The notes: a model not told the origin generated them from the sequence alone. Shown: positions 1 through 7,683, numbered from the stretch's first letter. The stretch: DNA of 32,517 nucleotides from Hyphomonas beringensis (GCF_000682755.1 NZ_AWFF01000047.1:1-32517), one strand, 5' to 3'. Numbers and translations: made by a program.

Positions 1-18
1 AAACTTTGCCTTGGCCAT
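1..18 (-). CDS. 5' end of a minus-strand gene, possibly elongation factor Tu (partial)
   Basis: Only six codons lie inside the window; read leftward from the ATG at 16-18 they give MAKAKF. An excellent Shine-Dalgarno, AAGGAGAGG, sits four bases upstream of the ATG, so a real start is well supported. MAKAKF or MAKEKF is the usual beginning of bacterial EF-Tu, the GTPase that delivers aminoacyl-tRNA to the ribosome, and a highly expressed tuf gene would fit the strong ribosome binding site. Six residues cannot prove a family, so the tuf identity is a guess, while the start itself is fairly secure. Confidence 0.4.
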
Positions 19-44
19 CGGGCCTCTCCTTGGTTCGAGTTTGG

Positions 45-62
45 TGTCCGGCCCGCCGGACA
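45..62. repeat. perfect 7-bp inverted repeat (hairpin) in the leader of the minus-strand gene
   Basis: TGTCCGG and CCGGACA are perfect reverse complements around the loop CCCG. In the minus-strand transcript this would be a stable GC-rich hairpin 27 bases before the start codon. No U-run follows on that strand, so a terminator is unlikely; a leader structure is more likely. Confidence 0.5.
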
Positions 63-73
63 AAATGAAACTT

Positions 74-88
74 CAGGCTAGGAGCCTG
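74..88. repeat. perfect 6-bp inverted repeat near the predicted transcript start
   Basis: CAGGCT and AGCCTG flank the three-base loop AGG. It lies 11 bases from the hairpin at 45-62, so the minus-strand leader would begin with two tandem hairpins. It could equally be a protein-binding palindrome between the two divergent genes. Confidence 0.4.
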
Positions 89-98
89 TTAAACGCGC

Positions 99-127
99 CT
101 CATAGCCATGTGTGGCGCGGGTTTCAA
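99..127 (-). promoter_or_regulatory. candidate sigma-70 type promoter for the minus-strand gene starting at 18
   Basis: On the minus strand, TTGAAA (forward 122-127) and TATGAG (forward 99-104) are separated by exactly 17 bases. Transcription would begin near 92 and give a leader of roughly 74 bases that contains the two inverted repeats at 45-62 and 74-88. This is motif matching only, and the -10 box is imperfect. Confidence 0.35.
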
Positions 128-230
128 GCATTCAAATGCCAAGAACTGCGGTCCGGTCTCATGTCTTGCCGACTTCCACTTCCCCGGATAAGCGAAGGGC
201 GACAAAACCTCACGCAAGGATAACCTCAAT

Positions 231-1787
231 ATGCCTGCTGATCTTTCCAAACACGCTGAACGCCTGAACAAGGCTTCCCTGGCGTCGCTCGCAGCAAGCC
301 GCGCTGATGATGCGCCGCTATCTGCATCAGGCTGGAAGCTGAATCTCGCCCGTCAGTATCTTGATAAGGACGCCGAGACAGCTCTTCTGACTTTTGGCAA
401 GAAAGCAGGCCTGGAAGCAGCCGCAGGGCGCTTGTTCGACGGGGAAATCGTAAATCCGTCAGAGAATCGTCCAGCCCTTCACTGGGCGCTTCGGGCACAA
501 TCACCTCTTGAGGGTGAAGCCGAAGCCGTTCGCCAAAGTGTGCTGCCAGCGCTGGAATTTGCACGCAAGATGGCAGACGGCTCTGTCACGGCATCAAACG
601 GCAAACCCTTCCAAGCGGTCCTGCACATCGGCATTGGCGGGTCAGATTTCGGCCCGCGCCTGATCGCCGACGCATTTGGTGACAAGGCCACCTCCGGCAT
701 AGATCTGCGCTTCTGCGCGAACGTTGACCCGTTTGATCTGGACAGGGCCCTTGAAGGCCTGGATCCGGAAAGCACGCTGGTCATCGGTGTGTCCAAATCC
801 TTCGGAACCGAAGAAACTCTCTACAATCTGAACCGTGCCCGCGCCTGGCTGGAAGCCTCTGTCGGCGACAAGTCAGATCAGCACCTTGCATTGGTGACCG
901 CCAATCCGGATCGCGCAAAAAGCTGGCTTGGCGGGCGTGAAGCACACGTATTCGATATGCCCCTCTCCGTCGGCGGGCGTTTCTCGCTGTGGTCTGCAGC
1001 CTCCCTCGCCTGCATGATCTATCTCGGCGCAGACATTTTTGAGGGCATCCTGCGCGGCGCTGCTGATATGGATGCGCACGTGAAGTCCACTCCTGTTGCA
1101 GAAAACATGGCGATGCGCCTTGCTCTGCTTGACTACTGGAATGCCTCTGTGCGCAGCGAGAAAATGCGGGTTCTGCTGGCCTATGCTAACCGCCTGCGCA
1201 TGCTGCCGACCTATCTGCAGCAGCTGGAAATGGAATCAAACGGCAAGACGGTCGGCCCCGATGGCGTTGGTGTTCAGACGGCTACCGCCCCGGCGCTCTG
1301 GGGCGGAGAAGGCTCTGTCGGACAGCACTCCTATCACCAGTGGCTGCACCAGGGCTCACAAGCCGTGCCCTGCGAGTTCATCCTGGCACCAGACATGGAA
1401 CGCGATCCGGAAGGCGTCACAGCCCTGACTGCACATGCCCTCGCCCAGGCAGAAGTGCTGGCCAATGGCCGCAGCCTGGAAGAGGTCAAGGCAGAGGAAC
1501 CGGATTTGACCGACATTGTCGCGAATCAAAAAGTTCACGCGGGAGGTCGCGCCTCCTCATTTCTGAGCCACGCCAAGTTTGGCCCGGAAGCCTTCGGCGC
1601 TCTGATCGCCTTCTATGAACACCGCACGTATTTCGCGGGCCATCTGTGGGGCCTCAATCCGTTCGACCAATGGGGCGTCGAGCGCGGAAAGACGATGGCA
1701 ACGAGGCTCAAACCAGCCGTCTCCGGAGAAGTGAAGGCAGATGACGCCGCCACCGCCGCCATCATCTCGATGATCCGGAAGGGATGA
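231..1787 (+). CDS. pgi: glucose-6-phosphate isomerase
   Basis: Cytoplasmic enzyme that interconverts glucose 6-phosphate and fructose 6-phosphate in glycolysis and gluconeogenesis. At 518 residues it is slightly shorter than the usual ~550. The sugar-phosphate isomerase fold is shown by GIGGS at residues 134-138 and by the family signature SVGGRFSLWS at 246-255. Expected catalytic residues are visible: Glu335 in EMESNGK, His366 in GQHSYH and Lys487 in GVERGK. The ATG at 231 follows AAGGATAA at good spacing. Its stop overlaps the start of the next gene by four bases (ATGA), so the two are translationally coupled. In several alphaproteobacteria the slot before the RNase E/G-like gene is taken by maf; here pgi occupies it. 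Confidence 0.97.
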   Translation: MPADLSKHAERLNKASLASLAASRADDAPLSASGWKLNLARQYLDKDAETALLTFGKKAGLEAAAGRLFDGEIVNPSENRPALHWALRAQSPLEGEAEAVRQSVLPALEFARKMADGSVTASNGKPFQAVLHIGIGGSDFGPRLIADAFGDKATSGIDLRFCANVDPFDLDRALEGLDPESTLVIGVSKSFGTEETLYNLNRARAWLEASVGDKSDQHLALVTANPDRAKSWLGGREAHVFDMPLSVGGRFSLWSAASLACMIYLGADIFEGILRGAADMDAHVKSTPVAENMAMRLALLDYWNASVRSEKMRVLLAYANRLRMLPTYLQQLEMESNGKTVGPDGVGVQTATAPALWGGEGSVGQHSYHQWLHQGSQAVPCEFILAPDMERDPEGVTALTAHALAQAEVLANGRSLEEVKAEEPDLTDIVANQKVHAGGRASSFLSHAKFGPEAFGALIAFYEHRTYFAGHLWGLNPFDQWGVERGKTMATRLKPAVSGEVKADDAATAAIISMIRKG

Positions 1788-2821
1788 CGCAAAACCGCAT
1801 CCTGCGCGAATCCTGTATCGGCGAGACCCGCGAGGTCTTGCTGAATGGAGCTGGCCTCGCAATCGCCTTGCGTCTAACCCGCTGGCGCGATCAGGATACG
1901 CGCCTGACTCTTGGCTCAACTCATGAGGCCCGCGTGCGGACGCTGGAGCCAGCCCTTGGAGGTGCCTTTGTCGAAATTGTCGGCAAGGGAGAGGCTTTCC
2001 TGCGTGTGCCCAGGGATAGCGCACTGACAGAGGGCCAGGCCATCTCCGTTCTAGTCGCCGCCGAGGCGCGTAACGGAAAACTGCCGCGCGTCATCGCCCA
2101 TCCAAAGGAAAAGACATTTGAGGATGCGAGCCTGACGCCTTGGCATGGCGCCATGATTGAAGACGTGCCTCCCGGCAATCCGGAAGTTGCGGAGGCATTT
2201 GAGTCGGCTCTTGCCCGCAGCATACAGATTCCACATGGCGGACGTCTGCATATCGAACGAACCACAGCCCTGTGCGCGGTCGACATCGATACATCGGGGC
2301 GGACCGACAAGGGCAGCGCCGCAAGCCGTGCCCTGCGAATCAACAAGGATGCCTGCACCGAACTCGCCCGCCAGATCGGTCTGAGACAAATCGGCGGCCT
2401 CTTCGTTGTAGACTGCGTTGCGCCGGTCAATCGTGAGTCGGGCCGCAAGCTTCAGGAAGCCACACAGCACGCGCTCACGAGTTTGGGCATCAAGGGCGCA
2501 AATATACTTCCGCCCTCATCCCTGGGACTGATGGAGATGTCCCTGCCCTGGAAGCAAACGCCCATCGCGGAACGGATACTGACGCCAGACCTGACACACC
2601 CCACACCCGAGAGCCTATGCCTCTCCGGGATTCGCCTGCTGGAAGCTGAAGCCGCTGCAGACAGGATGCAGCGATTAACACTGCAACTGCCGACCGATGC
2701 GCATCTCTGGCTCACTCAGGAAGCACAGCCGCTGCAGGGGGCTATCGCTGGAAAATATGGTCAACGCTTCACATATGAAACCTCGACGTCCCCAACACCC
2801 ATTGTGTACCGAACCTCATGA
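1784..2821 (+). CDS. ribonuclease E/G family protein (short form)
   Basis: Short homologue (345 residues) of the RNase E/G endoribonucleases; RNase G of E. coli has about 489. Residues ~45-105 resemble the S1-like RNA-binding region. The DNase-I-like catalytic part follows: Asp167 in AVDIDTSG and Asp210 in VVDCV match the two magnesium-binding aspartates of RNase E, and SSLGLMEMS at 246-254 matches the conserved strand that follows. The CPxCxGxG zinc-link motif, which holds RNase E dimers together, is not found, and the protein ends soon after the catalytic core. It overlaps pgi upstream and yacG downstream by four bases each. This short form is commonly found beside yacG in alphaproteobacteria. 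Its RNA targets are unknown, and it may not act as a classical RNase G. Confidence 0.85.
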   Translation: MTQNRILRESCIGETREVLLNGAGLAIALRLTRWRDQDTRLTLGSTHEARVRTLEPALGGAFVEIVGKGEAFLRVPRDSALTEGQAISVLVAAEARNGKLPRVIAHPKEKTFEDASLTPWHGAMIEDVPPGNPEVAEAFESALARSIQIPHGGRLHIERTTALCAVDIDTSGRTDKGSAASRALRINKDACTELARQIGLRQIGGLFVVDCVAPVNRESGRKLQEATQHALTSLGIKGANILPPSSLGLMEMSLPWKQTPIAERILTPDLTHPTPESLCLSGIRLLEAEAAADRMQRLTLQLPTDAHLWLTQEAQPLQGAIAGKYGQRFTYETSTSPTPIVYRTS

Positions 2822-3039
2822 GCAAACCCATTTCCCCGGAAAAACGCACGCCCAAATGTGCCCAGTGCCGCAAAAAGCCGATCTCGCCAGAGTATCGCCC
2901 TTTCTGCTCGAAACGCTGCGCGGATGTTGACCTGTCGCAATGGCTGACAGGCGGATACGCCATCCCCGGAGCCCCCGCAGACCTGGCCGATGAGGTCCCT
3001 TCAAGCAGCTCTGAAAAAGGGATGACAGAAGAAGACTGA
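2818..3039 (+). CDS. yacG: DNA gyrase inhibitor YacG, zinc-finger protein
   Basis: A 73-residue zinc-binding protein. The four zinc ligands are Cys14, Cys17, Cys30 and Cys34 (CAQC and FCSKRC), followed by the family-typical segment DLSQWLTGGYAIPG at 38-51. In E. coli YacG binds the C-terminal region of GyrB and blocks DNA binding by gyrase. The start overlaps the stop of the RNase E/G-like gene (ATGA), making it the third gene of a coupled operon. The acidic, Ser-rich C-terminus is typical. tRNA-Phe follows 57 bases downstream, an arrangement also known from other alphaproteobacteria. Confidence 0.93.
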   Translation: MSKPISPEKRTPKCAQCRKKPISPEYRPFCSKRCADVDLSQWLTGGYAIPGAPADLADEVPSSSSEKGMTEED

Positions 3040-3096
3040 AAACAGCATAGACAAGCCGTCCAGCCTTCGTTAGATACCGCGCTTCCCCAGTGACCC

Positions 3097-3171
3097 GCCC
3101 GGGTAGCTCAGGGGTAGAGCAGCGGATTGAAAATCCGCGTGTCGGTGGTTCGATTCCGCCCCCGGGCACCA
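3097..3171 (+). tRNA. tRNA-Phe (anticodon GAA)
   Basis: A full cloverleaf can be folded by eye. The acceptor stem is GCCCGGG (3097-3103) with CCCGGGC (3161-3167). The D-arm is GCTC with GAGC. The anticodon stem is GCGGA with TCCGC around the loop TTGAAAA, giving anticodon GAA at 3129-3131. The T-arm is GGTGG with CCGCC around TTCGATT. The discriminator base is A, and the CCA end (3169-3171) is encoded. Confidence 0.97.
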
Positions 3172-3201
3172 TTTTCCCAGTCTTGTCAGCTTATACCGCT
3201 C

Positions 3202-3834
3202 CTAAGCTGCGCTCCTTTTGTTGTTGGATCGCGTGACGGAGGCGTCCAGCACGCCGGGTCTGTCCCATGCACCTTCGGGGCGGATGATCAGATAGGGGTC
3301 TTCCGTCATGGTCAGGGCGTTGGGGTGGACCGGGACTGAAATCTCGATCTCGCGATACTCGTAATCCGAAAACCAGAACGGGCTGCGCCCAGGGATCAGT
3401 TCGCACTTGAAGGTGCGCGACCAGACAGGCCACAGGCGCGCCTGGATCTGGCCGATCATGCGTTGATACCCTTTCCGGGAGACAAGCTCGAACATGTGAG
3501 CGAGCATCACTTTCAGGCCTGGGCGTCCGCGATCACATGGTAGCAGCACAATACGCTCCAGCTTTGCAAAGTCTGCGAACCAGCGGACGCGTAGCGTGCC
3601 GACGGGCCTGCCCTGCCGCTTCAGCAGGAAGTGCGTCGCGCACAGATCATTACCGTCAAACTCTTCATCATAGGGGCAATCCTGCTCTGCCAGGAATACG
3701 GCCGAACGGATCGCCACCACCTGCTGAAGATCTTCTAGTGTGCGGGCAACGGACACTTGATAGGCCCCGTAAGCTTCCTGCGGCGCAGGCCGCAACAAAG
3801 CGCGCTCACCAATATCTGGATGGGTTGTAAACAT
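3202..3834 (-). CDS. GNAT / autoinducer-synthase-like acyltransferase
   Basis: A 210-residue protein with the look of the GNAT acyltransferase fold. The segment from ~residue 27 to 100 recalls the LuxI/FeeM side of the fold: an Arg-x3-Phe element (Arg43, Phe47), an acidic EEFDGND stretch (57-63), then GRPVGTLRVRWF (75-86). The usual acetyl-CoA loop is loosely represented by DRGRPGLKVM at 101-110. Substrate and product are unknown. The gene is fused head to tail with its upstream partner by a TGATG junction (one-base overlap), so the two are almost certainly co-expressed. LuxI kinship is my inference from the motif layout, not an established identity. Confidence 0.7.
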   Translation of the reverse strand: MFTTHPDIGERALLRPAPQEAYGAYQVSVARTLEDLQQVVAIRSAVFLAEQDCPYDEEFDGNDLCATHFLLKRQGRPVGTLRVRWFADFAKLERIVLLPCDRGRPGLKVMLAHMFELVSRKGYQRMIGQIQARLWPVWSRTFKCELIPGRSPFWFSDYEYREIEISVPVHPNALTMTEDPYLIIRPEGAWDRPGVLDASVTRSNNKRSAA

Positions 3835-4412
3835 CAGGCCACCTCCCCTGGCATAGGCTTGAAGGCCTGCTGCACGTACAAATCTGGAAGCCCCCCTTCA
3901 AATCGTTGAAAGCCCAGGCTCTCCATTGAGCGCCTGCCATCAGCCGTCGCGCCCCTTGCATAGGATCGGAAGGCCCCGAACTGATCGACCCGCATAACGG
4001 CAGATGCGGTCATGATGCTCTTGCGTGCCTCATAGGTCTTGCCTGCATAGACCCCGACATAGAAAGCCGCCACATCGCGGCCTTGCTTGGCTAGATGCGC
4101 CAGATCCGGATCAGCGGGACTGTAGGTTCCATTGCGCACAGCCTCTTCGCCGGCGACGGTGAGCGGAAGGGTTAGGAAGATCCCTTCGACAGGATCGCCA
4201 GTAACCCATGCTGTCATGCCGGTGTGATCATTCATGCGCGCGATCGCATCAACAGAGGCCAATTTGCTGTTCATCAGCTCTTCCGCCAGCGCCACACCCG
4301 CCTTCAGCTCTTCGTAAGTTCCCAATCTGAAGCCGAAGTCACGCGCTCGCGCCACAACAGCAGAAATATCGACATTGGCGGTCGCCACTTCTCTAGCCTG
4401 AGTTGCATTCAT
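3834..4412 (-). CDS. uncharacterised protein with a GNAT-like C-terminus
   Basis: A 192-residue soluble protein I do not recognise with confidence. It starts at an ATG preceded by GGAGAAA at good spacing. The C-terminal part (about 114-180) reads like the last strands and helix of a GNAT domain: AAFYVGVYAGKTY, then a basic RGATADGRRSMESLGFQRF ending typical of acetyltransferases. The N-terminal half has no recognised motif. The stop shares one base with the start of the downstream GNAT/LuxI-like gene. The pair is transcribed away from a LysR regulator across a 65-base gap, so that regulator is a natural candidate for control. It could be a substrate-modifying partner or a non-catalytic subunit of the downstream enzyme. 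Confidence 0.65.
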   Translation of the reverse strand: MNATQAREVATANVDISAVVARARDFGFRLGTYEELKAGVALAEELMNSKLASVDAIARMNDHTGMTAWVTGDPVEGIFLTLPLTVAGEEAVRNGTYSPADPDLAHLAKQGRDVAAFYVGVYAGKTYEARKSIMTASAVMRVDQFGAFRSYARGATADGRRSMESLGFQRFEGGLPDLYVQQAFKPMPGEVA

Positions 4413-4421
4413 GAGATTTCT

Positions 4422-4437
4422 CCATTAAATGGTTAAT
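4422..4437. promoter_or_regulatory. AT-rich palindrome between divergent genes, candidate operator
   Basis: Two overlapping perfect inverted repeats lie in the 65-base divergent gap: CCATT-A-AATGG (4422-4432) and ATTAA-N4-TTAAT (4424-4437). They stand out against the GC-rich background. LysR-type regulators often bind dyads in exactly such gaps, although the spacing here (14-base dyad) is not the classical T-N11-A. Binding by the adjacent LysR protein is inference. Confidence 0.4.
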
Positions 4438-4477
4438 TTCTCATGTCACAGATCAGGGGGGCTGACTTCAGAACGGA

Positions 4478-5437
4478 ATGAAACGGGGGTTTTCAGCCAT
4501 GCAAGGCCCGCACGCTGCGGAAAGCGCCTTTGATTGGGATCGCCTCCGGGTTTTCAGGGCGGTTGCCCTAACGGGCAGCATGAGCGCCGCCGCCGAACGA
4601 CTGGGAGGCTCCCTGCCGACGGTCAGCCGCCGCATGTCGGATCTTGAAGCGAGCTTTAAGGCCGAGCTGTTCCACCGGACCACACGCGGAATCACGCTGA
4701 CCAAGGCCGGAGAGACGCTCTTACGACATGTCGAATTGATTGCCGACACGGTCGAGGCTGCACAATGGGAGCTCACCACCCCAGCCTTACGAGAGAACGC
4801 ACCCATCCACATTGCGTGCAGTGAATCTCTCGCCGCGAGTTGGGTTGCGCCAAGGATGGCGGCTTTCCTGAAAGAAGCGCCTCACCTGACTGTCCAATTA
4901 TCCGTACACGATGAACCAAAAGCCGATGAAGGCTCATTCTTTGACATTCACATCCAGCATAGTAAGCCGACACAACCGGATATCATCACACGACGCCTCG
5001 GCCGTCTACACTACATGGCATTCACCTCACGCGCCCACTCAACGCCTGACGGCACACCAAAAAGCTTTGCCGACCTTTTAGCACAGAAATGCCTAATTCA
5101 TAGTTCGTATACAGACACATGCCACTTGTCGACTAGCATGGATAACGGCCTGGAACTTCTGAGGCAGACAAACTCCCTGACAACCATGGTTGCGCTGTGT
5201 AGGGCCGGCCTCGCACCAGCCCTGATGCCTGCTCATCATGCAGAATGCTACCCTGACCTTATCCCCCACCCTGACCTAACCGGTCCAAGCCTGGACATAT
5301 GGATGTCCTGTGCGCCGCGCACGCGGAGTTTAAAAAAGGGTAGCGCAATCATTGAATGGCTGACCTCTATCTTCTCGCCGCAGGAAAGCCTCTGGTTCCG
5401 CCAGACACCTCCGAATGTTCAGAGCAAGCAAGAATAG
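4478..5437 (+). CDS. LysR family transcriptional regulator
   Basis: Residues ~19-80 form the winged helix-turn-helix DNA-binding domain: FDWDRLRVFRAVA, then the recognition region SAAAERLGGSLPTVSRRMSDLE and LFHRTTRGITLTKAGE. The remainder (about 100-310) is the effector-binding domain typical of the family. The inducer is unknown. An alternative ATG at 4499 would remove seven residues and leave the domain intact; neither start has an ideal ribosome binding site. The gene is divergent from the GNAT-like pair and ends one base before the convergent acyl-CoA dehydrogenase. Its 3' half appears less GC-rich than neighbouring genes by eye, which could reflect weaker selection or transfer. Confidence 0.9.
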   Translation: MKRGFSAMQGPHAAESAFDWDRLRVFRAVALTGSMSAAAERLGGSLPTVSRRMSDLEASFKAELFHRTTRGITLTKAGETLLRHVELIADTVEAAQWELTTPALRENAPIHIACSESLAASWVAPRMAAFLKEAPHLTVQLSVHDEPKADEGSFFDIHIQHSKPTQPDIITRRLGRLHYMAFTSRAHSTPDGTPKSFADLLAQKCLIHSSYTDTCHLSTSMDNGLELLRQTNSLTTMVALCRAGLAPALMPAHHAECYPDLIPHPDLTGPSLDIWMSCAPRTRSLKKGSAIIEWLTSIFSPQESLWFRQTPPNVQSKQE

Positions 5438-5438
5438 A

Positions 5439-6485
5439 TCAGGCCGCGACCAGACCCTGGGCAACAGCCGCCATCTGTCGCAACTGAGCCGGAGACCCAA
5501 GAAGCTGACGGTTCACACCAATTCTCTTGAACCAGTAATGCAGCCCGACAAGATCCGTGAACCCCATACCGCCATGCACCTCCGTAGAGGTACGCGCAAC
5601 AAAGGTCGCAACCTCCGAAATATGCGCCTTCGCCAGCAGGGCCATGACCAAGGCCTCGCCCTCGTCCATGTCCAGTGCATGCGCCGCGTGCCAGATCAAA
5701 GCGCGTGAAGGTTCAATTTTCGCTGCCATTTCAGCGCAGAGATGCTTCACCGCCTGGAAAGAGCCGATCACGCGACCAAATTGTTTACGCTCCTTGGCAT
5801 ACTCCACGGCCTTGTCCAGCATGGCTTGCGACGCACCAAGAGAATCTGCCGCCAGCAGCAGACATGCTCTTGCCAACGCGCCCTTCCCATCAGCAAGTGA
5901 GATCTGGCTTTCGGCGTTCGACAATTTGAGCTCCGTGAACACACGTGTACGGTCAATTGTTGGCAGCACTTGATAGTCTTGCGGTGCACACACATGCAGG
6001 TTTCGCTCCACATCACATACCAGCAAATGCGTGGCGTCTTCCGCAGAGACGGCCATCATGGACGTACCCGAAAGCACGCCATTCTGAGCCGACAGCCCCG
6101 CTCCATCGCGGCGTGAGACAAGATCATTCAGCGCAATGCCAAAGCGCACCTCACCAGCAGCTATAGCTTGCGCCAACGCCGTGTCAGCGCTGGAAAAGGT
6201 TGTGGAGGCGACAACGCTCGCAAGGAAGCCTGATGGCACAATGCCATAACCGAGACATTCCTGAACTAACACGGCATCCAGCATACCGAGCCCTGCTCCG
6301 CCAAGCTCTTCCGGAACGGCGATGCCATTCAGTCCTAGCTCTTCAATGCCCGCTGCGATTGTCTGCTTCGCCTCTTCATCGCCTTCCGCAATCTTGCGGA
6401 TCGCATCAAGAGGCGCCTGCTCGGCGACAAACCGGCGGACAGTTTCCTGCAACAGCTTTTGATCTTCAGATAAACCAAATTCCAT
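5439..6485 (-). CDS. acyl-CoA dehydrogenase family protein, probable small subunit (PimD-like)
   Basis: A 348-residue FAD-dependent acyl-CoA dehydrogenase homologue, shorter than the usual ~380-400. The N-terminal helical domain begins with FGLSEDQKLLQETVRRF. The C-terminal domain has YAKERKQFGRVIGSFQAVKH and TSTEVHGGMGFT, the usual FAD/dimer-contact segments. The protein stops soon after RIGVNRQLLGS and lacks the terminal stretch where many family members carry the FAD/dimer contacts. It follows the larger dehydrogenase gene with a single spacer base. Unequal adjacent pairs like this are known to form alpha2-beta2 enzymes (PimC/PimD, mycobacterial ChsE1/ChsE2). The substrate is unknown; dicarboxylyl-CoA or cyclic/side-chain acyl-CoA is a guess from those precedents. 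Confidence 0.88.
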   Translation of the reverse strand: MEFGLSEDQKLLQETVRRFVAEQAPLDAIRKIAEGDEEAKQTIAAGIEELGLNGIAVPEELGGAGLGMLDAVLVQECLGYGIVPSGFLASVVASTTFSSADTALAQAIAAGEVRFGIALNDLVSRRDGAGLSAQNGVLSGTSMMAVSAEDATHLLVCDVERNLHVCAPQDYQVLPTIDRTRVFTELKLSNAESQISLADGKGALARACLLLAADSLGASQAMLDKAVEYAKERKQFGRVIGSFQAVKHLCAEMAAKIEPSRALIWHAAHALDMDEGEALVMALLAKAHISEVATFVARTSTEVHGGMGFTDLVGLHYWFKRIGVNRQLLGSPAQLRQMAAVAQGLVAA

Positions 6486-6486
6486 T

Positions 6487-7683
6487 TTACGCCCTCACTG
6501 TCGGCTTCGGTTCGCGGGGCATGTCCAGCCCACGTTCCGAGATAATGTTCTTCTGAATTTGCGCCGTGCCTCCACCGATAATCAGACCCAGATCATACAT
6601 GTAGCGCCACTGCCAGCTGCCCTCTGACCGCAAATGCTCGCCTTCGCCGTAAAGTACCCCCAGTTCGCCCAGTGCATCTATCGCCAAGCCTGCAATCTGG
6701 TGGTTGAGCTCACAGCCCTGCAGCTTCACGACCAGCCCCGCAAGTCCGGCGCTTTCCTTCTTCAAGCGGCTCGTCATGATACGCAGGCCATTCGCCTGCA
6801 TGGCATAGACTTCTGCCTGCAAGGCCATAAGGCGGTCGCGCAGCAGAGGATTGTCAATCAGACGCTCTCCGTTGACCGTTTCACGCTTCATCAGCTCGAC
6901 CAACTCCACAAAGCGCGCCTTTGTCGCGTTCGGGTCTCCCAGCATGCCGCGTTCATGGGTCAGCGTCGCATTTGCAACCTGCCAGCCCTTATTGGGCTCG
7001 AACACAACACCGCTCTTCGGTACACGTACATCCGTGAAGAACACTTCGTTGAAGTTCGCAGACCCTGTCATGTCGACCAGCGGACGCACTTCAATTCCAG
7101 GCGTATCCATCGGGAAGAGGATATAGGTGATGCCATGATGCTTCTTGGCATCAGGATCCGTCCGGACAAGGCAGAAAATCATATCCGCCTGACGAGCAGT
7201 CGATGTCCAGATCTTCTGGCCATTGATGACATAGTCATCACCATCCTCGACCGCCTTGGTTTGCAATGAGGCAAGATCAGAGCCTGCACCGGGTTCAGAA
7301 TAGCCCTGACACCAGATCATCTCGCCATGCAGGGTCGGGCGAATGTACTTCTCTTTCTGCTCCGGCGTCCCCAATTCCAGCAGGGTGGGCACAAGCATGG
7401 ATATGCCTTGCCCTGCCAGCGGGCGCGGCACACCGCTACGCGCGAACTCTTCCGCAATGATCCTGGACTTCAGGATATCCGGCTCGGCGCCATAGCCGCC
7501 ATACTCCTCGGGAATGGTGCGCGCTGTCAGGCCCTCACCAATCAGGAATTTCTGCCAGGCAAGGCGTTTTGGATGCTTCAGGCCCTTGTCTTCAGGGCCT
7601 GGGGCGAGATGGGCGTTCTCCTCCAGCAGCTTCGCTACATGGTCACGGAACGCGGTGTATTCGGGGCTGAGTGTAAGATCCAT
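6487..7683 (-). CDS. acyl-CoA dehydrogenase family protein, probable large subunit (PimC-like)
   Basis: A 398-residue acyl-CoA dehydrogenase that introduces the alpha-beta double bond in acyl-CoA using FAD. The family motif WCQGYSEPGAGSDLAS is at ~124-139, followed by YVINGQKIWTS, and the C-terminus carries the FAD/dimer motif IIGGGTAQIQKNIISERGL. I chose the ATG at 7683 because homologues begin at the MDLTLSPEYTAF region; the frame stays open to an ATG at 7770, but that extension has no family character and would fill the divergent promoter gap. It is followed after one base by the smaller dehydrogenase gene. It is divergent from an enoyl-CoA hydratase, the next step of beta-oxidation. Confidence 0.9.
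   Translation of the reverse strand: MDLTLSPEYTAFRDHVAKLLEENAHLAPGPEDKGLKHPKRLAWQKFLIGEGLTARTIPEEYGGYGAEPDILKSRIIAEEFARSGVPRPLAGQGISMLVPTLLELGTPEQKEKYIRPTLHGEMIWCQGYSEPGAGSDLASLQTKAVEDGDDYVINGQKIWTSTARQADMIFCLVRTDPDAKKHHGITYILFPMDTPGIEVRPLVDMTGSANFNEVFFTDVRVPKSGVVFEPNKGWQVANATLTHERGMLGDPNATKARFVELVELMKRETVNGERLIDNPLLRDRLMALQAEVYAMQANGLRIMTSRLKKESAGLAGLVVKLQGCELNHQIAGLAIDALGELGVLYGEGEHLRSEGSWQWRYMYDLGLIIGGGTAQIQKNIISERGLDMPREPKPTVRA

Noticed and set aside
128..139. Near-palindrome GCATTCAAATGC between the first two divergent genes
   Set aside because: The two central-flanking positions mismatch, and a 10/12 palindrome is expected by chance in this much sequence.
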